64,000 bases of DNA, taken from FEB-25 sp963822175. GTDB lineage: Bacteria; Chloroflexota; Anaerolineae; Anaerolineales; UBA4823. Location of the stretch: NCBI GenBank assembly GCA_963822175.1, contig CAWGGJ010000008.1:744001-808000 (forward strand). Reading direction: 5' to 3'. How positions within the stretch are numbered: the stretch's first letter is position 1; each line of letters opens with the position of its first letter. Below are positions 36,949 through 45,922 of the stretch, one piece after another. Under the pieces are notes generated by a model. The model ran no database searches, had not been told where the DNA came from, and saw only the letters and a list, made by a program, of their open reading frames with translations. Made by a program: the position numbers and the translations under genes.

Positions 36949-38172
36949 TTACGGCATCAAAAAGTTGAACCGCCAGACACCATCGCTTTGTTGATTAGCC
37001 TGAGTAGAAATCCCAACGACCTGATACCAGGTTTTTCCTGGTTTAAATGGGAAGGCGGATCCATCGGGATATGTCAGGTACAAAACAGAATCTGTTGTTG
37101 GTCGATTCCATTGAAGCTCGTACATCTGGCCATCCCGAAATGCATATGCTGTCCCACTACCACTTAATTGAATTTCGACAATCTCACTCGGTGGCTGCTG
37201 ATAATATTCATGGCGGGCAAGGATGACGATGACATTGGCAGCACTGACCTGGTCGTCATTCAACCGATCTGTTAATGCCGCGTAATCTTCTCCCTGGCCT
37301 GTATCAAAGACATTATCCTGGAAACGGAGATATTGCCCTGATGCAGGATTGTAATCCCAACGGGTGTAATTATCACCAGAATAGCGGACAAAGACCTGTT
37401 CGCCAGTATCGCCATCTTCCGGGGTTTGAGGATCAAATGACATTCCATCGAGGTTCTGGCGGTCATTTTCTACCCCACGCGCAGATACATATGCACTCAG
37501 TGCAGCAGTATCACCTAATAGGAAATCATATGTGGTAGGTGAGTAACGACATAATGGTGCTGCGTCGGTGGGTGGGCAGCTTGATGAATATCCTTCTAGA
37601 ACTATTCGATCTGAGAAATCGGAATTTAATAAACGCTGGTTGATCAACGCATCGGCACTGCCATAAGCAAAAATACTCTTATACATGTGAACGAGTTCAT
37701 AATCTAACAGCCTACCAGAACGGATGGGACCAACCAGGTCAGCATCCTCGCCATAAAAAATAGCATGAAAACGTGAGTATCCATCATTATGATAATAATC
37801 ATATACGATATCTGCATATGAGATACCCCAGGGAGGCCGGTTGGATGAACGCGGGACGATGTTGATCTTTACTGCCACTGGTCTACGCTCAAGCAAGCTG
37901 GTATCACTTGGTTCCAAACCTGTCAACGGGTTAATATTTTCGGGAAAATTCGATGGTCCGTATGCAACAGGTGAGGGTGTGGAAGTAGCTTGTGGTGTCT
38001 CTGTAGCTGTGGGGGTTAAAGTCGGTGTGTTCGTCCCTGTTGGCAGTGGACTTGGTGTGGAAGTAAAAACAATGGGTTGTAAAGTTGGAATGGTTGTAGC
38101 CGGTGAATCGCGTAGACTGCATCCCACCAACAAGATGGTGAGGAATAATCCGGTTACAATATGCTTGATCAT
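36949..38172 (-). CDS. DUF3048 (YerB-like) lipoprotein
   Basis: ATG 38172 is chosen because GGAGG lies 4 nt upstream; it gives a lipoprotein signal (ILLVGCS). A Thr/Pro linker (~20-75) precedes a DUF3048 domain recognised by INPLTGL, RRPVAVKINIV, PPWGISYADIVYDY and RFHAIFYG. Members are exported and of unknown biochemical role (YerB of Bacillus is the named example). The gene is divergent from the DUF2085 gene. Confidence 0.85.
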   Translation of the reverse strand: MIKHIVTGLFLTILLVGCSLRDSPATTIPTLQPIVFTSTPSPLPTGTNTPTLTPTATETPQATSTPSPVAYGPSNFPENINPLTGLEPSDTSLLERRPVAVKINIVPRSSNRPPWGISYADIVYDYYHNDGYSRFHAIFYGEDADLVGPIRSGRLLDYELVHMYKSIFAYGSADALINQRLLNSDFSDRIVLEGYSSSCPPTDAAPLCRYSPTTYDFLLGDTAALSAYVSARGVENDRQNLDGMSFDPQTPEDGDTGEQVFVRYSGDNYTRWDYNPASGQYLRFQDNVFDTGQGEDYAALTDRLNDDQVSAANVIVILARHEYYQQPPSEIVEIQLSGSGTAYAFRDGQMYELQWNRPTTDSVLYLTYPDGSAFPFKPGKTWYQVVGISTQANQQSDGVWRFNFLMP

Positions 38173-38212
38173 AATGCCTCCATGATATAAATCAAACGGC
38201 AATCATACCCCA

Positions 38213-38243
38213 AACAAGGAGAATTGACCATTCCTTGTTTTTT
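38213..38243 (+). terminator. Hairpin with T run in the divergent region before the DUF2085 gene
   Basis: Arms AACAAGGA (38213-38220) and TCCTTGTT (38232-38239) are followed by T to 38243. It reads as a terminator on the + strand only, yet the nearest + strand gene upstream (pyrD) ends 1.3 kb earlier. It may stop stray antisense transcription or act as a leader element for the DUF2085 gene. Confidence 0.5.
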
Positions 38244-38270
38244 GACATCAATCTACAACAATCTGTTCGA

Positions 38271-39107
38271 ATGACTCATCACAAAAATATTCTACATTTG
38301 TTTAGATCCATCTCCATACCATCAATATACCTTATTGGTGGGTTGATTTTTATCATCTGGTTATTATTGACACCTCCAGGGATTTTTGGGAAAGCTGATG
38401 CAATTGGTTATGCGGTCTGTCACCGGATTGACTCCCGATCATTTCATGTAGGAGCATTGCAATTACCCTTATGTGTTCGTTGTACTGGTCAATATCTTGG
38501 GGCAGCGACAGGCTTATGTATACTGGCAATTTTTGGTAAACGTAAATCAGGGGTACCTCCTAAACCAATTATTGCTGGCATGGTCCTTATAGTCATTATC
38601 TTTCTCGTTGATGGTTTGAATTCGTACCTTTACCTGCCTCCATTTCTCAGGCTATTTCCAGGAATGCCTCACCTTTACGTACCTAACAATACACTGCGTT
38701 TGTTTACCGGAACCGGAATGGGATTGGTCATTGCTATCGTGTTATATCCTGCTTTTTGGGCTTCCATAATTACCGATCCGGATTCGCATCCCGCAATTGA
38801 CAATGGTAAAAAGTTTTTCTTATTGGTCTGTTTGGGGATTTTGGTGGATATACTCGTCCTAACCCAATCTGTGTTTATATTGCTACCTGCTGCTTTAATA
38901 AGTACTGCCGGTGTGTTACTCCTCCTTACCATGGTTTATACGATTCTTTGGATACGAATACTTGGAAAAGAGAATCAGTTCACCGGGCTGGCTCAAATTA
39001 AAATTTACTTGGTAGCAGGATTTTTAACAGCCATAACCCAGATTGCCCTGTTTGATTTAATTCGATTTATAATTACTGGGACATGGAATGGATTGATATT
39101 TAACTAA
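38271..39107 (+). CDS. DUF2085 family membrane protein
   Basis: From ATG 38271 the 278-residue protein has about seven membrane spans. The diagnostic DUF2085 stretch is CHRIDSRSFHVGALQLPL followed by CVRCTGQYLGA, with three conserved cysteines and the His of CHRI that could bind a metal or form a redox pair. The function of the family is unknown. TTG 38235 is an unlikely upstream start. Confidence 0.82.
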   Translation: MTHHKNILHLFRSISIPSIYLIGGLIFIIWLLLTPPGIFGKADAIGYAVCHRIDSRSFHVGALQLPLCVRCTGQYLGAATGLCILAIFGKRKSGVPPKPIIAGMVLIVIIFLVDGLNSYLYLPPFLRLFPGMPHLYVPNNTLRLFTGTGMGLVIAIVLYPAFWASIITDPDSHPAIDNGKKFFLLVCLGILVDILVLTQSVFILLPAALISTAGVLLLLTMVYTILWIRILGKENQFTGLAQIKIYLVAGFLTAITQIALFDLIRFIITGTWNGLIFN

Positions 39108-39151
39108 TACCATTCATTATCAGGTTGTCAGACGATTGAGGAGATTTTTCA

Positions 39152-39712
39152 ATGGATATATTAACTGCCTTTGGTTTATCAGCCAGCGCAGGGCTAAACG
39201 CGTATATACCTCTATTGGTGGTAGCTTTATTGTCTAAGTTTACTGATCTAATTACTTTAAGCTCACCTTGGGATACTTTAGAAAGCTGGTGGGTAATCGG
39301 AGTTTTAGTGTTCTTATCAGGTGTGGAATTTTTCGCTGATAAAGCTCCGGCAATCAATCATGTGAATGACATGATCCAAACAGTCATCCGGCCAGTTGCG
39401 GGTGCATTCCTGTTTGCTGCATCAGCACAAATCATCACAGACGTCCATCCAGTGCTGGCGATGGTCATGGGTTTGCTGGTTGCAGGAACTGTCCATACTG
39501 TCAAATCGCTGGCGGTAAGACCAGCAGTCACTGCCACAACTGCTGGAGCGGGTAATGTACCTGTCAGTATTGCCGAAGACGTCATATCGACAATATTGTC
39601 GATCATTGCTGCGATCATGCCGATATTAATTGGAGTGATCATGGTAATGGGAGGGGCATTAATCATCTGGTGGATCTTGCGCAGAATCAACCGTGAAGGA
39701 GCCCGGATTTAA
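39152..39712 (+). CDS. DUF4126 family membrane protein
   Basis: The 186-residue protein matches DUF4126: FGLSASAGLNAYIPLLVVAL at the N-terminus, FADKAPAINHVNDMIQTVIR in the middle and five or so hydrophobic segments. It sits in the inner membrane; no function is known. It follows the DUF2085 gene closely on the same strand and may be co-transcribed. Confidence 0.82.
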   Translation: MDILTAFGLSASAGLNAYIPLLVVALLSKFTDLITLSSPWDTLESWWVIGVLVFLSGVEFFADKAPAINHVNDMIQTVIRPVAGAFLFAASAQIITDVHPVLAMVMGLLVAGTVHTVKSLAVRPAVTATTAGAGNVPVSIAEDVISTILSIIAAIMPILIGVIMVMGGALIIWWILRRINREGARI

Positions 39713-39768
39713 TCCGTGGGTAAGGAAACTTTCTAGCAATAATAAAAATCTATTCAAGTTTTCTAGTT

Positions 39769-40167
39769 TTAGCGTATTCCAGTATCATACTGAATGGATA
39801 CTGGGGTGAATTGACCTTCTAAAACAAATATGGCCTGATCTGGTGCATAAGGCATAGGTTTACCGGATTCTGGGTGGAGAATATAGGAACCTGGGTTCAA
39901 TGGTATTTTAAAATAACCGTTATTGTCTGTCTGAAATCGTGTAATGAGAGTATTCTCAGTATTGAGGATGGCAATGGTTGCCTGGTAGGGTTGGTCCTGG
40001 CAGTTGGAATCTCCAACTTGCACTGGTCCAGGGCAAACCGGCCCCTGGGTTGCATATCCTTCAATTCCGTTGGAAAAAATTGGGGTGGAAGTCGCATTCT
40101 TACCTTGGGCGCAAGCAGTCATCAGGATCATGAAGATGTGTATGAGAAATAGACTAATTTTCTTCAT
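39769..40167 (-). CDS. Small lipoprotein with a carboxypeptidase-regulatory-like beta domain
   Basis: GGAG at 40174-40177 supports ATG 40167, giving a 132-residue lipoprotein (ILMTACAQ). The mature part has the beta-sandwich pattern of prealbumin-like/carboxypeptidase-regulatory domains, with FQTDNNGYFKIPLNPGSYIL as the typical last strands. Two cysteines in PVCPGPVQVGDSNC may form a disulfide. The function is unknown. Confidence 0.7.
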   Translation of the reverse strand: MKKISLFLIHIFMILMTACAQGKNATSTPIFSNGIEGYATQGPVCPGPVQVGDSNCQDQPYQATIAILNTENTLITRFQTDNNGYFKIPLNPGSYILHPESGKPMPYAPDQAIFVLEGQFTPVSIQYDTGIR

Positions 40168-40278
40168 AGTAAACTCCAAATTGAATCAACCACAATAGTT
40201 TCACTTATACAACGTTGAAATATTTCCTAAACTAGTAGTGTGTATAGGAGAAAGTCTGCTCATTTTGTTCACCAGATT

Positions 40279-41319
40279 TTACCCGGGAAATATTTTTATC
40301 GCAGAGACTGGATCCAGGCTGATGGTTGTCTCAGAATTCAACTCAGGCAATACAACCATTGAGGGAAATTCAAAGGTCAAAGGTAGTTGATTAGTCACGA
40401 AGGTAATTTTTTGCTGGCTACCTCTAAAAGATACTTCTTTGATGTATCCTCTTAATAATATTTTTCCAGAATTTTCCAAACTGGCCTTATCCGGGCGAAT
40501 CAATATGCTAACGTCACCTGATAATGAAGTATCAACGGTAAAATTACCCACGGTAGTAATTGCTTGTTGTACTCCATCCTGGTTTGAGATAACGCCAGGC
40601 AAAATATTGGTCATTTCCAAAAAACGTGCCACGAATAACGAAGCGGGATCACAATAGATCTCCTGAGGAGTCCCGATCTGCTCCACGTGTCCTGAATTGA
40701 GTAAGATAATACGATCGGAAATGGAAAAAGCTTCCTCCTGGTCGTGGGTAACGAAAATGGCGGTCTGGTGCATTTGGCGAAGTATCTGTTGCAGATCGAT
40801 CACTAAACGCTCACGCAGGTTGCGATCCAATGATCCCAGAGGCTCATCCAACATAAGCAGGCGGGGATGTGGGGCTAAAGCCCTTGCCAGGGCAACCCTT
40901 TGCTGCTCCCCACCAGATAAAGTGTTGACGTCACGGTGAGAAAAATCCGGTAATCCGACCAATTCTAGCATTTCAGCAACCCTGAGTTTGATATCATCCG
41001 GATTCATATGGGTCATCTTCAAGCCAAAAGCAACATTCGCATAGACATTCATGTGGGGAAAGAGCGCAAAATCCTGGAACATCAGGCCAAAATCACGAAG
41101 ATGAGGTGGTGTGTTTCCCAGTGAGACACCATCCCAGGAAACATCACCTTTGTCTGGAATCTCCAAACCGGAGATTATTGACAATAAAGTGGATTTTCCG
41201 CATCCGCTTGGACCGAGAAGTGAGACAATTTCCCCTGATTCAACCTCAAAGGATACACCTTCGAGAGCCTTGGTCTGGTCATACGATTTTGATATATTCC
41301 GAATCGATAGGATGGTCAT
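40279..41319 (-). CDS. thiQ: ABC transporter ATP-binding protein of the thiamine importer
   Basis: The 346-residue ATPase has Walker A GPSGCGKST, signature LSGGEQQRVALARAL, Walker B LLMLDEPLGSLD and the switch His in VTHDQEEAFS. A C-terminal TOBE-like region (GVISNQDGV onward) makes it longer than E. coli ThiQ and closer to the FbpC/PotA length. Its place at the end of the riboswitch-controlled thiN-thiB-thiP run makes thiamine import the best guess. The start ATG 41319 follows AGAAGG. Confidence 0.85.
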   Translation of the reverse strand: MTILSIRNISKSYDQTKALEGVSFEVESGEIVSLLGPSGCGKSTLLSIISGLEIPDKGDVSWDGVSLGNTPPHLRDFGLMFQDFALFPHMNVYANVAFGLKMTHMNPDDIKLRVAEMLELVGLPDFSHRDVNTLSGGEQQRVALARALAPHPRLLMLDEPLGSLDRNLRERLVIDLQQILRQMHQTAIFVTHDQEEAFSISDRIILLNSGHVEQIGTPQEIYCDPASLFVARFLEMTNILPGVISNQDGVQQAITTVGNFTVDTSLSGDVSILIRPDKASLENSGKILLRGYIKEVSFRGSQQKITFVTNQLPLTFEFPSMVVLPELNSETTISLDPVSAIKIFPG

Positions 41320-41350
41320 GGAGCCTTCTAATTCCTTTGTATTTTTTTGA

Positions 41351-43066
41351 TTAAAACTCGCCGATATCTCCAATGCGCAAGCGGTCGATGAGTAAGATTC
41401 CAATCCCGGCAAAAAGCATCAAGATGGTGCTTAAAGCCAAAGCCTGGCCATAATTGACTTCACCAGGACGCGATAGAAGCCGATATATGGCAATGGGGAT
41501 GGTGGGGAATTCTGGCCGCGCGATCAATGAGGTCGCTCCAAATTCACCCAAAGAAATAGTAAAAGCAAATGTAGCCGCGACGATCGTTGCACGACCGATT
41601 AATGGTGTATCGACATATCGCAATACTTTACCTGGAGAAGCACCCAGCATGGATGCGGCTTGTCTATATCGAGGGCGAATACTGCGCAACGCGGGGGTAA
41701 GGTTGCGAACAACAAATGGAAATGCAACCAATGTATGCGCCAGGGGTACAAGAACCCATGAAGCGCGTAAATCCAGGGGAGGGCGGTCCAGGGCGACGAT
41801 AAAACCCAATCCAAGGGTGACAGCACTGGTGCCTAAGGGCAACATTAAAAGTGCATCCAAACCATGATTGAGTGGTGAATTTACGTCACGGGATAATGCC
41901 AGAGCTGCTGGAAAACCTAGGACCAAAGCAAACACCATCGTGGCAAATGCGTAGGCAAAAGAAACACCGATTGCAGATAATGGGGGTGTATAGAATATTG
42001 ATTCCCGGCGATTGATGCTGAGCTGGCGATAATAATCAAGACTCAAACGCTGTGATGTGTTAATCTGCTCACCGCGATCTGGCTCAAGCATCGTTACAGA
42101 TCGAAAGGCGAGGGCAGCAAGCGGGAGGATCAGTAATGTCATGAGAATAGTTATGAGAATTCCAGCCAAAATTTTGCTACGAAGTGTTGTCAATCTTCGT
42201 TGAGTAACCTTATGTGATTTGAGTGCCAGCGGGATGCTTAAACGCCTGGTTAGCCAGGTGTAGGTCACTGTCAAAGCAAGCGTGCAACCCAACTGGATCA
42301 TGGATAAGACTGCTGCCATGGGCAGATTGAATAAACTGACAGTCTGATAGTATATTTCAACCTCCAGGGTGGCATATCTAGGACCACCCAGAATGAGGAT
42401 CACTCCAAATGAAGTGAAATCGAAAATAAATACGAGCAATGCTGCAGCGGTGATGGCTGGTAGTAACATGGGTAGGATGACCAGACGGATAGCCTGCCAA
42501 CGATTTGCTCCCAGCATCTGGGCAGCGTGGCCAAGGCGTGGATCGAGGTGAGACCAAAAATCACCCACCATGCGTAGAACAATGGTGGTGTTATAGAAGA
42601 CATGTGCCACAAGGATGGCGGTCAGCGTGTTGTTGAAATGGATAGGAGGACTGTTCAAATGGAAAAGACTGGTTAAACCAGAGTTCATCCAACCGTTCGG
42701 ACCAAGAAAAGCATTGAATGCTGTTGCTACAACCAATGTAGGCATTAAAAAGGGTATATTTGTTAATGCCTGTAATACTGATTTACCACGGAAACGGTAA
42801 TGGGCGAATAAATATGCTCCGGGGAGTCCTAGTGCAAGGGTAAGGATGGTAGAGATTAGAGCTTGCCAAAGTGTAAAGCTCAAAACCCGCCAGGTGATGG
42901 GTGATAAGATTGCATTTACAAAAGGTGAAAATATTCCCTGCTGTGATCGTTCCAGGCTGAGCTTCAGAATGCTACCAAGGGGGTAGAAATAGAATATCAC
43001 TAAGAAAGCAAGTGGTCCTAGCCAGAGCAGACTGATCGTTAACCACCTGCGATGTTTAAAAATCAT
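41351..43066 (-). CDS. thiP: ABC transporter permease of the thiamine importer (two fused permease halves)
   Basis: The 571-residue protein has about twelve membrane spans and two binding-protein-dependent permease domains, each with an EAA-like loop (HAAQMLGANRWQAIRLVILP and YRQAASMLGASPGKVLRYVD). This double layout is that of ThiP/FbpB. The start ATG 43066 overlaps the thiB stop by 4 nt (ATGA), so the two are coupled. Position in the TPP-riboswitch operon supports thiamine as substrate. Confidence 0.88.
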   Translation of the reverse strand: MIFKHRRWLTISLLWLGPLAFLVIFYFYPLGSILKLSLERSQQGIFSPFVNAILSPITWRVLSFTLWQALISTILTLALGLPGAYLFAHYRFRGKSVLQALTNIPFLMPTLVVATAFNAFLGPNGWMNSGLTSLFHLNSPPIHFNNTLTAILVAHVFYNTTIVLRMVGDFWSHLDPRLGHAAQMLGANRWQAIRLVILPMLLPAITAAALLVFIFDFTSFGVILILGGPRYATLEVEIYYQTVSLFNLPMAAVLSMIQLGCTLALTVTYTWLTRRLSIPLALKSHKVTQRRLTTLRSKILAGILITILMTLLILPLAALAFRSVTMLEPDRGEQINTSQRLSLDYYRQLSINRRESIFYTPPLSAIGVSFAYAFATMVFALVLGFPAALALSRDVNSPLNHGLDALLMLPLGTSAVTLGLGFIVALDRPPLDLRASWVLVPLAHTLVAFPFVVRNLTPALRSIRPRYRQAASMLGASPGKVLRYVDTPLIGRATIVAATFAFTISLGEFGATSLIARPEFPTIPIAIYRLLSRPGEVNYGQALALSTILMLFAGIGILLIDRLRIGDIGEF

Positions 43067-44136
43067 CTCAATACAACCTCGGTCCATGCATTGATCCAGT
43101 TTTCACGATTGGCGGCAATATCGTCAGGACTGACAAATGATGGCTTCTCAGGTATGGAGAGGTACTTTTGAAAGGTATCATTCAATTTTGCATTGGAATT
43201 GACTGGGAAGACGTACATTTGTTCAGGCATATCCTCCTGGAAGGAGGTGGACAACATAAAATCGATCCATTTTTCAGCCAGGTCGCGGTTTTTCGTCCCA
43301 CTTAGAATCCCAATAAATTCGATTTGTCTGAAACATGTGCCGTCACTTGTGATCGCTGCTGTTTGCGGGATCGTATCAGGAGTTTGTGATTCGATCACTT
43401 CAAAGGCTGGGCTGGAGTTATAGGATACAACAATTGGACGGTCTCCACCCCAACGGCTGAATTGTGTAAGATAAGCAGTTTCCCAACCATCAACCACAAG
43501 TACATCATTATCTACCAGACCACGCCAGTAATCCAGGTAATTATCAGCACTAAAATGTCCAATCGTCGCCAACAGGAATGCCAGGCCCGGAGATGATGTG
43601 GCAGGATTCTCGACCACCAACATGCTTTTGTACTCAGGCTTTAGCAGGTCTTCGAGGTCTTCGGGTGGTTGGAGGTTATGATCTGAAAAATACTTGATGT
43701 CATAGTTCAGGCAGACATCCCCCCAGTCCACAGGCAGTGCACGATTTTTCGGGTCCAACTTGTATTGATCCTGGATATCAGCCAAAACAGGCGAATTGTA
43801 GGGCTCAAAGATATTTTCAGAGAGAGCTCTGCTAAGAAATGTATTATCTACACCGTAAAATACATCTGCAAATGGATTGTCCTTGGACAGGAGGGCTTTG
43901 TTGAGAGCAGTACCAGCGTCACCAGAAGCGATGAATTGTAGATTGATATTATTGGCTGTTTCGAATGCAGCAATGACCGATTCTGACGCTGCGAACGAAT
44001 CATGGGTCATAATCGTCAAAGTTCGTGGAGTGGGAGATGAATTCGCAGGTAACCCTGTGGCTTGCCCGCAAGCAGAGACCAGCAGGATGATCACAATGAT
44101 TAAGTAAAAAAACCGTATTTTCATGATATTCTTCAT
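43063..44136 (-). CDS. thiB: Thiamine-binding lipoprotein of the ABC importer
   Basis: The 357-residue protein is a ThiB-type solute-binding protein: lipoprotein signal (LLVSACGQ), ASGDAGTALNKALLSKDNP, FADVFYGVDNTFLSRAL, and GDVCLNYD. ThiB binds thiamine, TMP or TPP outside the membrane. ATG 44136 and ATG 44124 are both possible starts; the ribosome site (AAGGA) does not decide. It follows thiN by 15 nt and overlaps thiP. Confidence 0.92.
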   Translation of the reverse strand: MKNIMKIRFFYLIIVIILLVSACGQATGLPANSSPTPRTLTIMTHDSFAASESVIAAFETANNINLQFIASGDAGTALNKALLSKDNPFADVFYGVDNTFLSRALSENIFEPYNSPVLADIQDQYKLDPKNRALPVDWGDVCLNYDIKYFSDHNLQPPEDLEDLLKPEYKSMLVVENPATSSPGLAFLLATIGHFSADNYLDYWRGLVDNDVLVVDGWETAYLTQFSRWGGDRPIVVSYNSSPAFEVIESQTPDTIPQTAAITSDGTCFRQIEFIGILSGTKNRDLAEKWIDFMLSTSFQEDMPEQMYVFPVNSNAKLNDTFQKYLSIPEKPSFVSPDDIAANRENWINAWTEVVLR

Positions 44137-44151
44137 TCCTTCTTTTGTTAC

Positions 44152-44805
44152 TTATATATTTTTCCCCCGGTTTATGATACACAATATCAATCCCTGACTG
44201 AAATTTATCTGAGCGCTTGCAGCCGTAAAAACGTTGCTGACCCCTCGTGATGCTCCAAATTGGAGTGTCTCGTTGTTTAATGGATATTCCAAACCATGGG
44301 TGCTGATCCCACAGGCATCACCGGCTAGAGGGATGAGAGAAAGCGTATCTCCAGGTTTGCCAGGGAGGTCGACTGGCATTCCTGATTTAATCAAGAATAG
44401 TTCCTGCGTTCCGTCCAGCAGCCGAATATTTAAACCAGAATATTTTGGGTGTGCCATTAATAGAATATTGATCATGGTCATATCCCATCGCTCACCTAAC
44501 CCTCCGATAATGATTATCTCCGTATACCCGTGGGCAAAAGTATATTCAAGGGACAACTCCAGGTCAGATTCATCTTTATGGGTAGGATACCTGATAACTT
44601 CGACACCTGTCTCCCGGTAGGACGTAACATCATCTGGTTCTATTGAATCTAAATCCCCGATAATGAGGTCTGGCTTAATTCCCAGAGCTTCGCAATTGTG
44701 TGTTCCACCATCTGCAGCAATCACAAAATCGGAAGTTTGGATTATAGGGAGGATTTCTGGTGTTTTTTCCATCCTTCCATTCGCAAAAATGATGGCTCTT
44801 TTCAT
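44152..44805 (-). CDS. thiN: Thiamine pyrophosphokinase
   Basis: The 217-residue protein has the TPK pattern: DFVIAADGGTHNC, LIIGDLDSIEP, HKDESDLELSLEYT and GGLGERWDMTMINILL. It makes TPP from thiamine and ATP, giving the cytoplasmic half of the uptake operon. The start ATG 44805 lies 12 nt after GGGAG (44817-44821), which is part of the hairpin after the TPP riboswitch. Confidence 0.93.
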   Translation of the reverse strand: MKRAIIFANGRMEKTPEILPIIQTSDFVIAADGGTHNCEALGIKPDLIIGDLDSIEPDDVTSYRETGVEVIRYPTHKDESDLELSLEYTFAHGYTEIIIIGGLGERWDMTMINILLMAHPKYSGLNIRLLDGTQELFLIKSGMPVDLPGKPGDTLSLIPLAGDACGISTHGLEYPLNNETLQFGASRGVSNVFTAASAQINFSQGLILCIINRGKNI

Positions 44806-44843
44806 AAAAATAAAAACTCCCTTCAGCATCACCGACTGAGGGA
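44806..44843 (-). terminator. Expression-platform hairpin of the TPP riboswitch
   Basis: On the minus strand, TCCCTCAG (44843-44836) pairs with CTGAAGGGA (44826-44818) with one bulged base, followed by GTTTTTATTTTT. It can act as a terminator. The 3' arm also contains the GGGAG that may be the thiN ribosome site, so it can hide that site too. Confidence 0.7.
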
Positions 44844-44854
44844 TTAATCTTGGC

Positions 44855-44948
44855 TGCTATCCCTCCGCCGGTATTATCCGGATCAGGTTCGCGGGTCGAG
44901 AACTCAAGGATCTCCTCTCAGCCTGGCAACACCAGGCTCCCCGTGCGG
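44855..44948 (-). promoter_or_regulatory. TPP riboswitch (THI element)
   Basis: On the minus strand the conserved THI blocks are in order: the 5' P1 side near 44948, GGCTGAGAGGAGAT with the CTGAGA core, then GCGAACCTGATCCGGATAAT, and ACCGGCGGAGGGA at the 3' side. These are the pyrophosphate- and pyrimidine-binding parts of the TPP aptamer. TPP binding should favour the downstream hairpin and shut off thiN-thiB-thiP-thiQ. Confidence 0.95.
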
Positions 44949-44969
44949 TTAATTTCATTTTCTATCTCC

Positions 44970-44997
44970 AGTATAAGCTGCTTTACGAATTTGTCAA
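44970..44997 (-). promoter_or_regulatory. Promoter of the thiamine operon
   Basis: On the minus strand, TTGACA (44997-44992), a 16-nt spacer and TATACT (44975-44970) lie just upstream of the TPP riboswitch, giving a start near 44963. Confidence 0.75.
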
Positions 44998-45027
44998 GCT
45001 TGGGCTGGAATTTCATTAAAGATTGGT

Positions 45028-45056
45028 TTGACGCATTATCGGCTTAAATGTATAAT
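45028..45056 (+). promoter_or_regulatory. Promoter of the DUF4388/GTPase/receiver operon
   Basis: TTGACG (45028-45033), 17 nt, TATAAT (45051-45056). AGGAGG at 45085-45090 precedes ATG 45098, so this transcript has a normal leader. Confidence 0.75.
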
Positions 45057-45097
45057 CTTTTCACCTCTTAAAATAAGGGGCAGCAGGAGGCCTGAAA

Positions 45098-45919
45098 ATG
45101 GCATTAAAGGGCAATTTACGCGATTTTTCAATTACCCAATTGCTCAATTTGGTAAATGTGGCTCGAAAGACGGGCACGCTCATTATTGAGCGTTCTCCGG
45201 AACAGATGTATGTGTCTTTTCGAGAGGGGAAGTTATCTTATGCGCGTGATAATGCAGATGGAGTAGGATTAACCATGGTACTCTATCGAGCCAAGAAACT
45301 AAACGCTGCCCAGGTGCGGGTGATCAATGAAAAAGCAGGGGCAATGAATGATAAAGAGCTGGGGCTGTTATTAATCAACTCCAATTATTTAAGCCAACAG
45401 GAAATCCTCAACAGTCTACAAACCCATTACATCAGCATGGTGAATCGTCTTTTTACCTGGGGAGATGGTATTTTTCACTTTGATAGCGAATTATTGCCGC
45501 CTAAAGATAAGATCACAGTTCGTATCAACCTTGAGAATCTTATTATCGAAGGTACCCGAAGAATTCGTGAATGGGAGCAGTTGCAGGATGAAATCCCCAG
45601 CCTGGATATGGCACTGAAATTTAGCGAGCGACCGGGGGTTAATCTGCGTAATTTGAACCTGAGTGTTGATGAATGGAAAGTCATTTCATTCATTAATCCC
45701 AAAAACACAATACGCCAGATAGCCAGAGCCACAAATAAAAACGATCTGGAAATACGAAAGATTGTTTACAGCTTCATTCAGGCTGGTCTGGTAGAAATGG
45801 TTAGACCAGAGGGTGCACCATTACCACCCATCCAACCTCGGATTGCACCACCTCAAGGGAGTAAAACTGAACAAAAATCATTGATATTCCGCATCATAAG
45901 CCGGATCCGTTCTTTATGA
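45098..45919 (+). CDS. DUF4388-domain protein
   Basis: The 273-residue protein begins with DUF4388 (PatA-like N-terminal): ALKGNLRDFSITQLLNLVN, RKTGTLIIERS and YVSFREGKLSYA. A winged-helix-like segment follows (EWKVISFINPKNTIRQIARA, IRKIVYSFIQAGLVEMVRP). DUF4388 is found in many signalling proteins of Deltaproteobacteria, Cyanobacteria and Chloroflexota, usually near response regulators or GTPases. Its stop is 3 nt before the GTPase gene. Confidence 0.85.
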   Translation: MALKGNLRDFSITQLLNLVNVARKTGTLIIERSPEQMYVSFREGKLSYARDNADGVGLTMVLYRAKKLNAAQVRVINEKAGAMNDKELGLLLINSNYLSQQEILNSLQTHYISMVNRLFTWGDGIFHFDSELLPPKDKITVRINLENLIIEGTRRIREWEQLQDEIPSLDMALKFSERPGVNLRNLNLSVDEWKVISFINPKNTIRQIARATNKNDLEIRKIVYSFIQAGLVEMVRPEGAPLPPIQPRIAPPQGSKTEQKSLIFRIISRIRSL

Positions 45920-45922
45920 TGG

